This document shows positions 9,557 through 20,511 of a DNA stretch of 34,758 bases, piece after piece. Both the position numbers and the translations under genes were made by a program. Every line of letters begins with the position of its first letter. The stretch's first letter is position 1. This stretch comes from Suillus spraguei (taxonomy: Eukaryota > Basidiomycota > Agaricomycetes > Boletales > Suillaceae): NCBI GenBank assembly GCA_016800925.1, contig JABCPU010000622.1, positions 1 to 34,758 of the forward strand, given 5' to 3'. Below the pieces are notes generated by a model, which was given only the letters and a program-made list of their open reading frames with translations, was not told where the DNA came from and searched no databases.

Positions 9557-11548
9557 CTAATGGGTCCAGAAGTCATTGTACATCTTGTTTGCGATCCGTC
9601 TGCGCTTTCCACGCCACCATTCAGCATTCGCCGCGCCCTCTATATCCAAATCAGTACCTTCGCTGATGTTATAGATTTCTGAGTGGTTTGCGGAGGACAG
9701 ACCACCATCCACGGTGTGCATGCTCCCCAATGCAAGGTGTTCAATAAGCACCTCCATGGGTACATCACTGGTTTCAATGTCTTGCTCGTTGATGCTGTCA
9801 AAAGGAGGTTCAGTGCTAACTACATCCACCTCTCCTGTGAGCTCGAGCTCGTCGGCAGCTTCGACACCAGTGTTGTACTGAGCAGTTGCAATTCTGGTCC
9901 ACCCAGCTATATCATTCTTCTGGACCTCCTGCAGATATTGTAATGCCTCGCGACTCGTAAGACTTTCAAATGAAAGACTGAAATCCTTCCCAGCTTTACA
10001 CATGAAGAATGCCTAGGAACAATACTAAGTTAGTTGTGCGACAATGATACAGAGAGAGATGATGGCCGAACCTGCTTCACAAGCTCGGGCTTGTTTATGG
10101 CGTGATACCCATTGATGACCCACTGCAATGACCGATTGCGAAGAGTGCCAATTGTTGTGTCCAGTCGGACAAGTGCTGGTGAAGTCTTCTCAGAAAGTCG
10201 AGTGAGAGACTCATTGACGATATCCGCATGCTGTGCGTGTTTGACTGCAAGTTTAAATGGCCGTTGAATACCAACATCACATGGCTGACCAACACCTGTG
10301 CAGCCCCCAGGGACAAAACGGTAGTTAATCCAAGAATACGTCATATCCAACCAGGTACGAAACTGGATGGATCTATGCACGCTCCAGACATTGAGATGCA
10401 ATATACACTCCTGATCAGCCGGTGCACCAACAAGTGCTTTCTGCTCCTCCCAATAAGGCACCAAAATGTCAGTGACATACTCACACATGAGGGGAAATGT
10501 CGCCCAGTAAGTGTGTGTGTGTGTTCGCATAAGAGATCTTGAAGTTGAGTCGCATTGCTTCTTCATATTGTGGAGTATACTTCGAGGGAAGGGAACACGA
10601 TGACTTTCCCTCATAGATCAGATGCAAGGGGAGGGCATGGCCTTTGGCAGAAATCCCCTTGGTGACTGTGAAGGCACGCTTTTCCTCCTGCCCAATCACA
10701 GCAACTTGCTTCGATCCATTAACTTCGAAAGTTGAAGTGTTTGATGGCTGGTATACAATGTTCGTCTGTTCAATATTGACCAGGAATGCCGAGTCGAAAA
10801 TTGCACAGTCACGTATTGTTAGAGCGAGACGAAGGAATTGGTTGAGGAGAACCTGGTCAACATTGGGTGGAAGTTTTTGTGCAGCACGTGTTGCTCTGCG
10901 AAATGTCCAGTTGAGATGCTCGTTGAGAAATTCCTTGACCCAGGTCTCACTGCAACGAAAACGAGAGCCATCCTTCGCAACAGACTCAAAGATTTCAGGA
11001 ATTGAGTATTGCAGGCGTGCAAGGATAATACCACGGCAGCGAAGAGTGTCCAAGGCAACCCCAACTTGTCGGAGCGACTGAAGGTCATTAATGATGGTCT
11101 TAACCATGTCAGGATAGGGCGTCAGGATACTTTTACGTGTGTTTTGGTACATTGGCAGGCTGCATCTCTGAGCACGAGCAAGAGTAGCTGCAGTCCATAC
11201 AGGTTTGTCACCAGAACGGTCAATCTAAGTGCCAACAACTTGTGGCGTCAAAGTACGGAATCGCGATGAATCCATCCGCTGAACCTCCCGCACGATATCT
11301 GAAGGGGACATGCTAATCCCCACACGAGCAGCAGCTTCAACAATAGTAGTCCACATTAACAGGTGCTGCCAGTTTACACAAGCAGCAAGGGTGTCCTTGT
11401 GCTTGCGCTTGCGTCCAACTCGAACTGCAGGCTGATGTGCTCTTGCATCTCTTTCAATCTCCCGGTAAGGCAGAGATGCCTCTGCGATATCTGCCTTTGT
11501 AATGACAGGCTCAATGAGATCGTGAAGTGCGTCATTGACAGTATGAAC
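9557..11548 (-). pseudogene. DDE_1 (pogo/jerky-like) transposase half of the transposon gene
   Basis: The coding frame enters from the Ulp1 half across the 44-nt intron and shows a basic region (VGRKRKHKD), a helix-turn-helix-like region, then the DDE catalytic core and a C-terminal tail ending at 9557. Family landmarks are GSKQVAVIG, KRAFTVT, WSVHRS, FVPGGCTGVGQPCDVGIQ and FESLTSREALQYL. A 59-nt intron is at 10013-10071. Lesions: TAG at 11225-11227 where the family has Trp (TGG), and a frameshift at the (GT)7 run 10511-10524. Catalytic residues are also lost: the first Asp is Glu (10769-10771), the second is Asn (10390-10392); the third Asp (10276-10278) is kept. The product could not transpose the element. 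Confidence 0.92.
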
Positions 11549-11631
11549 CTAGTTACCAAGTTGCATGAGTATATCAGATCTAGTGCATCAACACGAAGCC
11601 TATGAGCATCTCGCTCACGAGTCTCTAGCTC

Positions 11632-13151
11632 TCAGGAGAAAGGAACCCATGCAGTCTTCAGATGTTCCTCTCGTGTTGTAGTCGGGAAATACTTGAAGAG
11701 ACCAATGGACTTCGCCTCTTCACTAGCTCGAAGATTCAATTTAAGACACTGTGAACTAGCGGTAGTTGGTAGTGATGGGGTTGACCTTGCGTCAGACACT
11801 GGGGGACGTGGTGAAGTAGCTTCAATACTAAACTCGATGGTGCCATCAGTGCCATCCAAGAACGAATCTTAGTTGTCAGAAGTCTCATGAAGTCTCCCAA
11901 CATGCTGTAACAATACGATGATTAGTTTTTTCAAGCCGAAAGATAGCCACGGAGACAGACCTCAAAGTGGCTCCTCGCAAGTACTAAAAACTCTTCCATT
12001 CGAAGGCAGTACTTTGTATCATCGGTAAACAGGGGATGCTTGAAGACGGCATGCATGATGGTATTAATTGCTGCAATTGCACATGAAAAGGAGTCGATTT
12101 GTTCGCCATGTGCCATGGGCACTTTGCTGAATGGTGTGAACCCGTGATTCTTCAACCAGAGCTGGATAGCATCAATATACGATACAGGCCAAGACCACCC
12201 AAGAGAGTCTCCATATGAGATAGTTTGCGTCTCAGCATCAACGCTAAAGACAGCCCAATGAACCTGAGAAATGTTGATGGGAAAGATGATGCGCTGGATG
12301 GTGCCATCGTGAAGTGAGTTGCCAAGGGAGCGTAGGCGACTGAATGCTCTATCAAACTGATACCTTGACCACCGTGCATCCCCAAGTTGTAATATATTTT
12401 AAAAATCGAGGGTCTCAACTGTACAGTTGCAGTGGCTATTGGAATCATCCAAGGACTCCTTGATGGCGACAATTAAGGCATCAAGTACACGCCCATCAAT
12501 CATTGTATTGGAAAGAAGAGGGCGGAGCTCAGACGTGCGCAGCCCAACACATGCTCCCAACCCCTGCAACTCTCGGTCCCAGGGGAGACATCCAAGGACA
12601 TCTAGAACCTCGTCTATTGCTCTAGCCTCAGGAGCACTATGGTTGACATGCTCATCATGATCAAGCCTGTTAAGGACCCAATCACGGGCATTTAGCCACG
12701 TGAGACGAGCCTCGAGGACATGAGAAACCTCTCTCCAGTAGGGAAGGATCCAGAAAGGAAGGTGAGTTGACGGAGCAGACGGGTGGATTACTGAAGATTG
12801 TCCATCAAACCAGGCTTGACCGAATTGATCAAGGAGCTGGGTGATGAAATGTAAAGGAGGGACTGTCCACGACAGAACATCATCCAAGTTGGGAACACGA
12901 GCAAGTACGAGGCATGTCGAGAATGTTATGGTGTTCAAGTCAAGTTTGCAATCAAGTGAAGCAGGAAGATTTATGTCGAGGAGTTGTGTGACAGGCAGCA
13001 TTTGTGAAGGGATGGTTGATTGAATGGAAGCTGGAATGGCCAACAAGTGTTTGATTTCACGGTGCACAGAGGGCAGAAGAGTCGTCCGCTCAAAGACATG
13101 GCCACACAAAAGCCACTCAGAGGCGATGAACAAATCAGTTTCAGATTGCAT
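11632..13151 (-). pseudogene. Ulp1/SENP-like C48 cysteine protease half of the transposon gene
   Basis: One frame runs from an ATG at 13151 (an upstream exon is possible) to 11961, broken by a single TAA at 12399-12401. A 56-nt intron (11905-11960, with ACTAATC branch-like site and TTACAG acceptor) keeps the same frame into a linker. The C48 core is plain: IFPINISQVHW with His at 12258-12260, ISYGDSLGWSWP with Asp at 12207-12209, Gln at 12099-12101 and SFSCAIAAINT with Cys at 12081-12083. All four catalytic positions are kept. The family cleaves SUMO or other ubiquitin-like modifiers. The N-terminal ~250 residues show no domain. More stops lie at 11869-11871 (TAA) and 11632-11634 (TGA). The frame continues through a 44-nt intron (11549-11592) into the transposase, so both were probably one protein. 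Confidence 0.82.
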
Positions 13152-14236
13152 GATTAGAGGCAAACAGAGCTTACAGATGTGACATGCAGCCTTTTAAGAC
13201 TGCCTCCAGCCATTGCTTTTGGTCCCTGCAGGATGTGCAGCTCAAATGATGTCAACCAAGCTGAGGCAATATTCAGCAGCATAGAAGTCCATGCTGGTCA
13301 CCAGAGTTGCCCTGCCAGTGAGTCACCACTGCCAGTCACAGTCAGTGTAACGAACCTATTTAGGTGTCATATACCATACATTCAGGTCCAGATCAGATCC
13401 AATCCATGGACATCCGGACACCCAATCCATACATCCTAGTCCACCCATCCAATCCAGCTCACATATCCGATCCACCCATCCACTCCAATCCATATCCATC
13501 CATATCTGATCCATATCCATATCTGACCCAGTCCATATCCGATCTGAGTCCATATCCGATCTGAGTTCATATCCGAACCATTCCTGCGCACCTGCGCATT
13601 ACCCCTTTTAGACTATACCTGTGTTTCTGGCTGTTGGGTATCTCTGTGCTTCCGGCTCTCGGTGATCTCTGCCTCCATCTTGATAAGTATTTCATACAAG
13701 CTTCATCTCCAAGTTCATAGCCTTATGTTCCGCTGTACTTACTAACATGTTTCCATATGCTTCAGACATAGCCTTGGACTATCTGTACTTACCTTCCGGC
13801 ATGCTCTTTACAGTATATAAACTTGTAGTACAACTCCGGCAGACCTCAGTCTGATCATTGCTTTCCTACTTCTGTATATTCCTCTGACTTCTATTATCTT
13901 GTTACCATGTCTATATAAATCCGTTTCCATTCTCGCACTTTGGCTCTGGCCCTTGTAAGCTTCCGACTCAGACCTATGGGATCATTCCCTAGGCCGGAGC
14001 CTTGATTCTATGTCCTATATCCTTTTCAGACTTTGTCTGTTTCCTGTCGCTCATTCATTTCACCTCCGACTCTACCTTTGGTAGTCTTATCCTGTCTGTT
14101 TCTATTCTGGACCTTGTCTGGGGTAGTCTATACTCTCCTTCTATAATATCCGGACTTACTCCACTATAGTAGTTCAATACCTCCTCTAAGATCCATAGAG
14201 CTACGCTTGTCTGATCATCTGATCATCCGCCCCTCC

Positions 14237-14300
14237 GCTCTTCTGCTCTTCTGCTCTTCTGCTCTTCTGCTCTTCTGCTCTTCTGCTCTTCTGCTCCTCT
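14237..14300. repeat. 8-bp tandem repeat (GCTCTTCT)
   Basis: Eight head-to-tail copies, the last with one change, inside the outer family 2 LTR. The related LTR at 17.5 kb has only a short degenerate GGAGGAGCGGAGGAG tract at this place. Confidence 0.9.
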
Positions 14301-14479
14301 GAGCTCCGGACATTCGGACCTCTGGTCCTCCGGATCTATCCTATCCTAACCTCCGACATCTATGGATCATATTTCCCTCTGGAGCTCTGCTCCTATCCTG
14401 CCCTGGACTTTGTCCAGGAGTCCATCCTTCATCCATTCTACTTGGAACTTGTTCCATTAGTCTTACCATTACTCCCTAC

Positions 14480-15227
14480 TGTTAAGACTGTACTCAAAGG
14501 GTGAAAGATCCGAAGGGCTTTGGCCTCAGTTCATGCACTGTGCCCCTTTCCCGAGTAATGCCCCTTATTTTAGGGAGTAGGTATACGTCCAAAGATCTGG
14601 AAGGAGTTGTGTGACAAATCTGGAAGTCCGAAGGTATCAGATATGATACGTCCAAAGGTTATCTGGAGCGCAGGGATGGAATGAGGATAAAGGCTAGCTT
14701 CGGAACAAGTTCCTGACTAGAAACTAACAGAGGTAGACTATCTGAAGATAGAGTCAGAGATATAGACTAAAGGAATCAATCCCAAGTCTTGGAAGATGAC
14801 TTAGAGTGGAAAGTGACTTAAGTCCGGAGGAAGCAGAATGAGCAGAATCTAAGATGATATTCGAACTAAGGTTCTACAGAGATCTACAAGTGGTTTATAT
14901 ACTGTAAGTATCTAGTACAGATAATCAACAAGTCCAGGACCGAGGGCTGTACAATGTATAATGGAGGTCTATTAGTTAATGCACAGTGGATCAGTAAGCA
15001 CAAATCGGAAATGAAACACAGGTAACAGATCAATGACACAGGACGGAAATATACACAGCCGGGATACCAGAAACAGGAGGAATGATGAAAGGAGATAGAC
15101 GCAGATATCCACAAGGGAGTTAGAGTGCGAGAAGTGGGCACATTTGGATAGGCGATCTGGACAGGATCTGTGGACCAGATGGAAATAGAATCAATTGGAT
15201 CTGGGATCAGAAGTATGGTATATGACA
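14480..15227 (+). mobile_element. Solo LTR, family 2 (nested, shortened)
   Basis: It begins TGTTAAGACTG and ends GGTATATGACA in the opposite orientation to its host LTR. CCTAC target duplications lie at 14475-14479 and 15228-15232. The homologous LTR at 17.3 kb shows the uninterrupted site, so the insertion point is confirmed by an empty-site comparison. At 748 bp it is about 600 bp shorter than its relatives, so it has lost internal sequence. Confidence 0.88.
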
Positions 15228-15633
15228 CCTACCATCCGGAAATAGTTCCAGTGCATTCTCGCACTCATCCAGAAGTCCTTTGGAGCTCTATTGAGCCATC
15301 CTGCCCTAGAGAGTCCATCCAGACTCCGTCTGGACTTCACCATAACTCCCCCTTGGACTTCATCTGAAATTAAGGGCACATACTCAGGTAAGGGGCACAG
15401 CGTACGAGCTGAGGCCAAGCCCCTTTAACTTTCTGTCCCTCCAGTACAACACCATGTAAAGCCAGGACTTCTTAGTAGCCCCCAGTTTTGCATGGTCATA
15501 ACATTAGGCAGAGTCATGGGTCACACTGAGGTTCGAAGCTATGAAGCTAAGCGTGACATGGTCATGTGCAGATGGGCTTGAAGCTAGTGTCGAAACTATA
15601 CAGTATGTGTACTCATGTAGAGAAGAAGGAGGA

Positions 15634-16600
15634 GTTAATGACAAAGTTATGACACACCGCCATAACAGAGAGCAAGGACAGAAGCACACTCGTGTTTGAC
15701 ATGGTTGAACCTTCTCACTGACATTCATCTTTATTCCATATGGCAAGATTATTCAAGACATTCTGAAGCACAATTATGTTAGTACACGTCAACATCTATA
15801 TATGCCTTTTGTTACAATCGTACGTGCCCCTATTCATTTTCCCTTTGACTTCTTTACTTGTACATTACATAACCTGACTCTGACTCATATGCTCAACGCA
15901 TCTGTACTATAGTTGCCTTCCTCCTTTGGATACGCACTTACATTCTCACGACCCATTTGATCCGTGCGCGCATATTGACCTATTTAAGCATGTTGTATTA
16001 TGCTTGTATACTTTACTTTAATCTTACTGAGTTTTACCTGGAATATCCTTCGCTTAGGTCTCCAACCTAAGTTGTCTTGAATCATCTCTAAGTCTAAGCA
16101 CTCCTTAGCCTTAGTCTCTATTCTCGTAGAACCTCTTAGACTTGTCTTTGAGGCTGAACCCTTGATAGTACTCGGAACGCGTTCCTTGTACTTTCACCTT
16201 GTTCTCTTCTGGACATTGTAGAACTTCCCAGCAGACTGTCTGTGTCTTTTCACTGTCGCTGGTGACGCCATCCCAGTTCGTAACACCTTTGGCAATTCAT
16301 GAAAAAATTATGACATACCCCCATCACAGCAAGTAAGGAACGGGAGCACACTTGTGTCAATGTGGTTGAGTATCCTCACTTACACTGATCCATATTCCAT
16401 ATTGTGAGGTTATTCTGAAAAAATAGTTGCGTTAGGACATGTCAACATCTATAGATGCCTCTGATGGTTCATGACAAAATTGTGATAAACCACTGCTATC
16501 GCAGCAAACAAGGAATGGGAGCGCACTTGTATCAATGTGGTTGAGTATCCTCATTTATACTGATCTATATCCCATATCATGAGGTTGATCAGAATGATAT
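15634..16600. repeat. Three ~150-180-bp tandem repeat units
   Basis: Units start near 15634, 16291 and 16465. Each carries a TATGACA/TGTGATA block, then AGCAARNAAGGA, GCRCACTNGT, GTTGAGTATCCTC and a TCCATAT block. Units 1 and 2 also share TCAACATCTATAGATGCC. Unit 1 is cut at its end by the solo LTR at 15810-16285; removing that LTR restores head-to-tail order. Unit 3 is incomplete. No coding potential. Confidence 0.75.
15810..16285 (-). mobile_element. Solo LTR, family 3
   Basis: The top strand begins TGTTACAATCGTACGTGCCCC-like sequence and ends CAGTTCGTAACA. CCTTT target duplications are at 15805-15809 and 16286-16290. It is the reverse complement of the LTRs at 29403-29875 and 32617-33085. 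Confidence 0.9.
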
Positions 16601-16783
16601 ATCCAAATCATGCAATCTTTTTTGTTAACACTCCTACTGATTGAGCAATATTTTGATGTGCTAACACTATCGCAATTACTTCACCTACTGAGTGTACCCA
16701 TGGAGTAAAAAATTACTGATTGATTTTGGAACGAAGAATGTTGGACCTCAGCAAATTTATTGTAGTTCATGCTCGAGAGCATG

Positions 16784-17009
16784 TGTAAGCATGATGCTTA
16801 CCACACACAGACCATGACTCATCAATGACGCACCGTATGACACAACAGGTCTAGCTTCCTTCTGATTGGACAGCACATAGTATACAGTTCCATATATATA
16901 TCTGCAGTGTCCTCATCTAGCTGTATCTTTTACCGCTCTGTCAATCATACACTCTTCCATGTTATTGTTTGTCTGTTAGTGTTGCCATCACCCTCCTGAT
17001 GGCCTTCCA
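16784..17009 (+). repeat. 5' LTR of the chromovirus
   Basis: 226 bp, starting TGTAAGCATGATGCTTAC and ending GATGGCCTTCCA. Carries a TATATATATCTG promoter-like block. Differs from the 3' LTR by an 8-bp gap (CGGTGGCC) and about a dozen substitutions. Confidence 0.92.
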
Positions 17010-17069
17010 CTTTTTTTAATGTTCAGCTGAGCATTTAAAAACTATACCCATTACGTCTATCTGTTCCTG

Positions 17070-18413
17070 TGTTACGACCATGCAAAACCAGAGATTAGTA
17101 AGAAGTCCTGGTCTTACATGGGGTTGTACTGGAGGGTTGTAAGTCAAAGGGGCTTGGCCTCAGCTCGTATGCTGTGCCCCTTACCCAAGTATGTGCCCTT
17201 AATTTCAGATGAAGTCCAAGGGAGAGTTCTGGTGAAGTCCGGATGGAGGGTCTGGACAAACTCTAAGGCAGGATAGCTCGACAGAGCTCTGATGGACTTC
17301 TGGATGAGCACGGGAATGCGCCGGACTATTTCCGGAAGGTAGGGAGTAATGGTAACACTACTGGAACAAGCTCCAAGTAGAACAGATGAAGGATGGACCA
17401 CTGGACAAAGTCCAGGGCAGGATAGGAGCAGAGCTCTGGAGGGAAAGATGATCCATAGATGTCAGAGGATAGGATAGGATGGATCCGGAGGACTAGGGGT
17501 CCGAAGGTCCGGAGCTCAGAGGAGCGGAGGAGTGGAGGAGCGGAGGAGCAGATGATCAGATGAGCATAGCTCTGTGGATCTTAGAGGAAGTGTTGGCTAC
17601 TAGAGAGGAGTAGGTCCGGATATGGTGTAGGGATAGTATAGACTACTCCGGACAAGGTCCGGAATAGAAACAGACAGTATAAGACTACCAAAGGTAGAGT
17701 CGGAGGTGAAACAGATAATAGACGGAGATGGAAGAAGTCCAAAAAGATTATAGGACATAGGATCAAAGCTCCGGCCTAGGGAATAATCCCATAGGCCTGA
17801 GTCGGAAGCTTACAAGGGCCGGAGCCCAAGTGCAAGAACGGAAACAGAGTTATATAGACATGATAACAGGATACAGAGTAATCAAATGAATAACCAGAAG
17901 TAGGAACAATGAATCAGACTAAGGTCTGCAGGAGTTGTACTACAAGTTTATATACTGTAGGTAGCATGCCGGAAGGCAAGCAAGGATAGTCCGAGGCTAT
18001 GTTTGAGGCATTGCAGAACACAAGGCTATGAACTTGGAAATAAGACTTGTACGAAATATCTTATCAAGACGGAAGTCAAGATAACCGAAAGCCAGAGGTG
18101 CAGAGATAACCGAAAGCCGGACACAGGTATTAACCTAAAAGGAGTAACGCGCAGGTGCGCGGGAATAGTTTCGGATATGAGCATGGATTGGATATGGACA
18201 CGGATTGGATATGGACATGGATCGGATATGAACACGGATTGGATATGGACATGGATTGGATATGGACACAGATTGGATATGGACATGGATCGGATGAGTG
18301 GATCAGATCGGATGGATGGACTGAGTCGGATATGGATATGGGTTACATATGGATGGATGTTGATTGGGTGTCCAGATGTCCATGGATCAGACCTGAATGT
18401 ATGGTATATGACA
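17070..18413 (+). mobile_element. Solo LTR, family 2 (inside chromovirus leader)
   Basis: 1344 bp beginning TGTTACGACCATGC and ending GGTATATGACA, with TCCTG target duplications at 17065-17069 and 18414-18418. It is in the opposite orientation to the copy at 13365-15503 and gives the empty-site reference for the nested LTR there. Confidence 0.9.
18173..18291. repeat. 17-bp minisatellite
   Basis: Seven copies of a GGATATGGACAYGGATT unit near the end of the family 2 LTR. A related but scrambled array lies in the other full copy at about 13440-13580. Confidence 0.9.
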
Positions 18414-18667
18414 TCCTGTTACTGTCCTGATGCCGCTACCATTTGGGTACTGACTAAGGTCAGCCCATCTTGAACCAACAAGCTGCATCCTCATCACCAT
18501 TCTCACCCCATCCGTCTGATGACAATCATTACTTGGAGTCATAACAAGACCCTCACAGTGCTTGGTGTTAGTAACACTATGCCAACCACACATTGTACAT
18601 CACCCACACCTATGCACACCTCCACCATCTCTGATTTCACAGACTCTGACAACATACCTCATGCAAA

Positions 18668-19733
18668 ATGACTGCAACCACGAAGGCCCTGGCTTGTGTA
18701 GAACAAGTAGCAGCGAGCAAGCCACCTTTTCTGACTGCGGGACCTATCATGCCAGAGGTCCTTTGTGCCTGGGAGATGGGTTGCACACAATTCTTCTTAC
18801 ATAAGGAGGTTAAGGATGATGAAAAGGTTAAGAAGGTCGCATGGGGCTTGCAGGACCCCAGGATCCAAGACTGGTACCTCAATGACCAGGCAACCTTTGA
18901 CAAAATGTCCTTCAAGGACTTCATGACCAAAGTACATAAATATTGGGGACCATCCAAGACCAATGTTCATTCACTGATTTGGCGATTGAAATACAGAGTC
19001 AAAACACACTCCTGCAAGGGACAATGTCTCATCTAACCGATGTCAACATTCTGTATCATCTGGAATCCCATATGAATGCCAACCTTGCAGCAGACTGTTA
19101 TACAGAAGGCGTCAAGGAAAGAGACCTGCGGAAGTGGATTGAGATAGTGCAACTTCTTGATGAAAAATGTCTATGCTACCTCTTGCACCAGAAAGAGGCG
19201 GTTGACTCAGCGATTCATGCAGAATGTGCTCGCGTAGTGATGTACAAGAAACCTGAAGAATGTCAACTGTTATGGGATAATGAGGGATGCTATAAGTGTT
19301 GCAAACCATTCACTGGACATACATCAGCAACTTGTCCCAAGGGTTTCCCTGATGGAGTGACATACAAAACCCTGACAGCTGCAGCCATTGCAGCCAAGAA
19401 AAACAAAAGGAAAGGAGGAGTTGTCACTAGTGTCAACATTGAAGAAATGAATGAGGAAAAGGACACCATTGCTGTGGTTATGCCATCAGCAGTACTTGGA
19501 AATGGTACTGATTCTGGCAAAGAGTGCATGGCTCCGCTACAAACATCTCATCTTTGCTGGACATGCCTTCTTGACAGGCCAGTGGTTACTTCTCCTGTTC
19601 CTGTCTCTGCACTTATTGACCATGGCTCTTCTCTAGTTCTGATTGGTCAATAAACTCGGTTTATGTCGATGCAAACTACCAAAACCATTACCAATCACGC
19701 TTGCATTATCCAAGACTGAAGACTCATCTAAAA
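18668..19733 (+). pseudogene. Chromovirus gag and protease (frameshifted)
   Basis: The gag capsid-like part starts at ATG 18668 and includes WGLQDPRIQDWYLND and FKDFMTKVHKYW. A frameshift near 18945-18960 moves the frame, which then runs to 19653. That second part contains SLLRG-like capsid sequence, a CCHC zinc knuckle (C-x2-C-x6-H-x4-C, about 19290-19340) and the retropepsin-like motif LIDHGSSLVLIG near 19610. A second shift after this motif continues the protease tail to about 19727, where an inverted RT segment begins. Gag packages the RNA, and protease would process the polyprotein. The usual D-S/T-G catalytic triplet is D-H-G here, a form that also occurs in fungal gypsy elements, so I do not take it as damage. 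Confidence 0.88.
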
Positions 19734-20511
19734 CGTGCGCGATCTTGGATCCATCTGCCTCAATCCCGCGATGTGAAATGTGATGGCCAAGGAAGTCAAT
19801 CTCATTGTTAAATAATAATGTCTTCTTAAGTGAACAGTACAGTTGCGCCTCTTCAAGAGAAAGTAAGACCTTTCATATGTTGACCTTATGTTCTTCGAGT
19901 GTCTGTGACCAGATAATGATGTTGTCCAAGTAAACATGGCAAATCTTTCCAATTAAGTGCCGGAGGGCCATCATCATCCTCCGTTGATGCACCGCAGGAG
20001 CATTTCATACTGTCATGAATTCCAAATACAAACCATTATTCTTTCATCAATTTCCTTAAAGCATCTAAACCCAGTGCTAAGACAAACCCTAACCCTATTG
20101 AAAACCCTATAAACACTTCTATAACTGAACTCCCTGATGAAGAGATCTTCTATGATGCCATCGGATAAGATAAGATAAGATAGTGTCACATGATCTTAAG
20201 AACCTTCTAGAATATGATGTCATAACAATATCACAAATATCACATTGTATGATTCTCACTTCTATTTTATGATTGGCTAGTAGTTTCAGACTCAGTTTAT
20301 ATCTCAGTTTCAAATATGTGTATATAGTTAGCTAGTTTTGCTGTAGTAGTTCTTGAGTTCAAACCTCTTGTATCTACCAAGTGTGACATGTACCCCCATA
20401 GGCATGACCATCCACTTGAATTTGCCAAAGGGGGTGTGAACCGCGAGGTATTTCATGTCATCTGGGTATACACATGTCTGAAAGAATGTGTTAGTCATAT
20501 CTATCTTCCGA
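19727..20511 (-). pseudogene. Inverted reverse transcriptase segment of the chromovirus
   Basis: Read on the minus strand it gives RT motifs in order: [48 protein letters not shown] (the YxDD box changed to YLDN) and FLGHHISH. It carries in-frame stops. About 350 bp of foreign sequence sits between VMPMG and NAPA, at roughly 20030-20395. That insert has a TAAGATAAGATAAGATA run and no coding signal. The last ~205 bp (19727-19935) are repeated in the opposite orientation at 24120-24327. Confidence 0.85.

Larger units (their letters stand above)
9431..13356 (-). mobile_element. Degenerate pogo-like DNA transposon encoding an Ulp1-DDE fusion
   Basis: The element is bounded by TA (9429-9430) then GGTTCGTCACA on the left, and by TGTAACGAACC then TA (13357-13358) on the right. 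These are 11-bp inverted ends with one mismatch and TA duplications, as in Tc1/mariner/pogo elements. A palindromic CGAACC near 9475 adds a subterminal repeat. Inside is one long minus-strand coding region, annotated below in two parts. Finding the ends just outside both coding ends supports a single mobile unit of 3.9 kb. The short ends could be coincidence, so the boundaries are less sure than the genes. Confidence 0.7.
13365..15503 (-). mobile_element. Solo LTR, family 2 (outer, hosting a nested copy)
   Basis: On the minus strand it begins TGTTATGACCATGC and ends GGTATATGACA, with TTAGG target duplications at 13360-13364 and 15504-15508. Without the nested insertion (14480-15227 plus one CCTAC) it is 1386 bp and aligns end to end with the inverted copy at 17070-18413. 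No coding sequence. It carries a GCTCTTCT tandem array and a degenerate CATATCCGATC array. Confidence 0.88.

Noticed and set aside
12427..13023. Plus-strand frames opposite the Ulp1 region
   Set aside because: Antisense shadows of a coding strand with clear C48 motifs.
14237..14300. CRISPR-like regular repeats
   Set aside because: Eight 8-bp units with no spacers, in a eukaryotic LTR.
16784..16802. Near-palindrome GTAAGCATGATGCTTAC as an attachment or operator site
   Set aside because: It is simply the terminal sequence of the chromovirus LTR and appears at both LTRs.
20081..20112. CCCTAACCCT-like telomeric repeat
   Set aside because: Only about two units amid AT-rich sequence inside an insertion; not a telomere or clear interstitial telomeric array.
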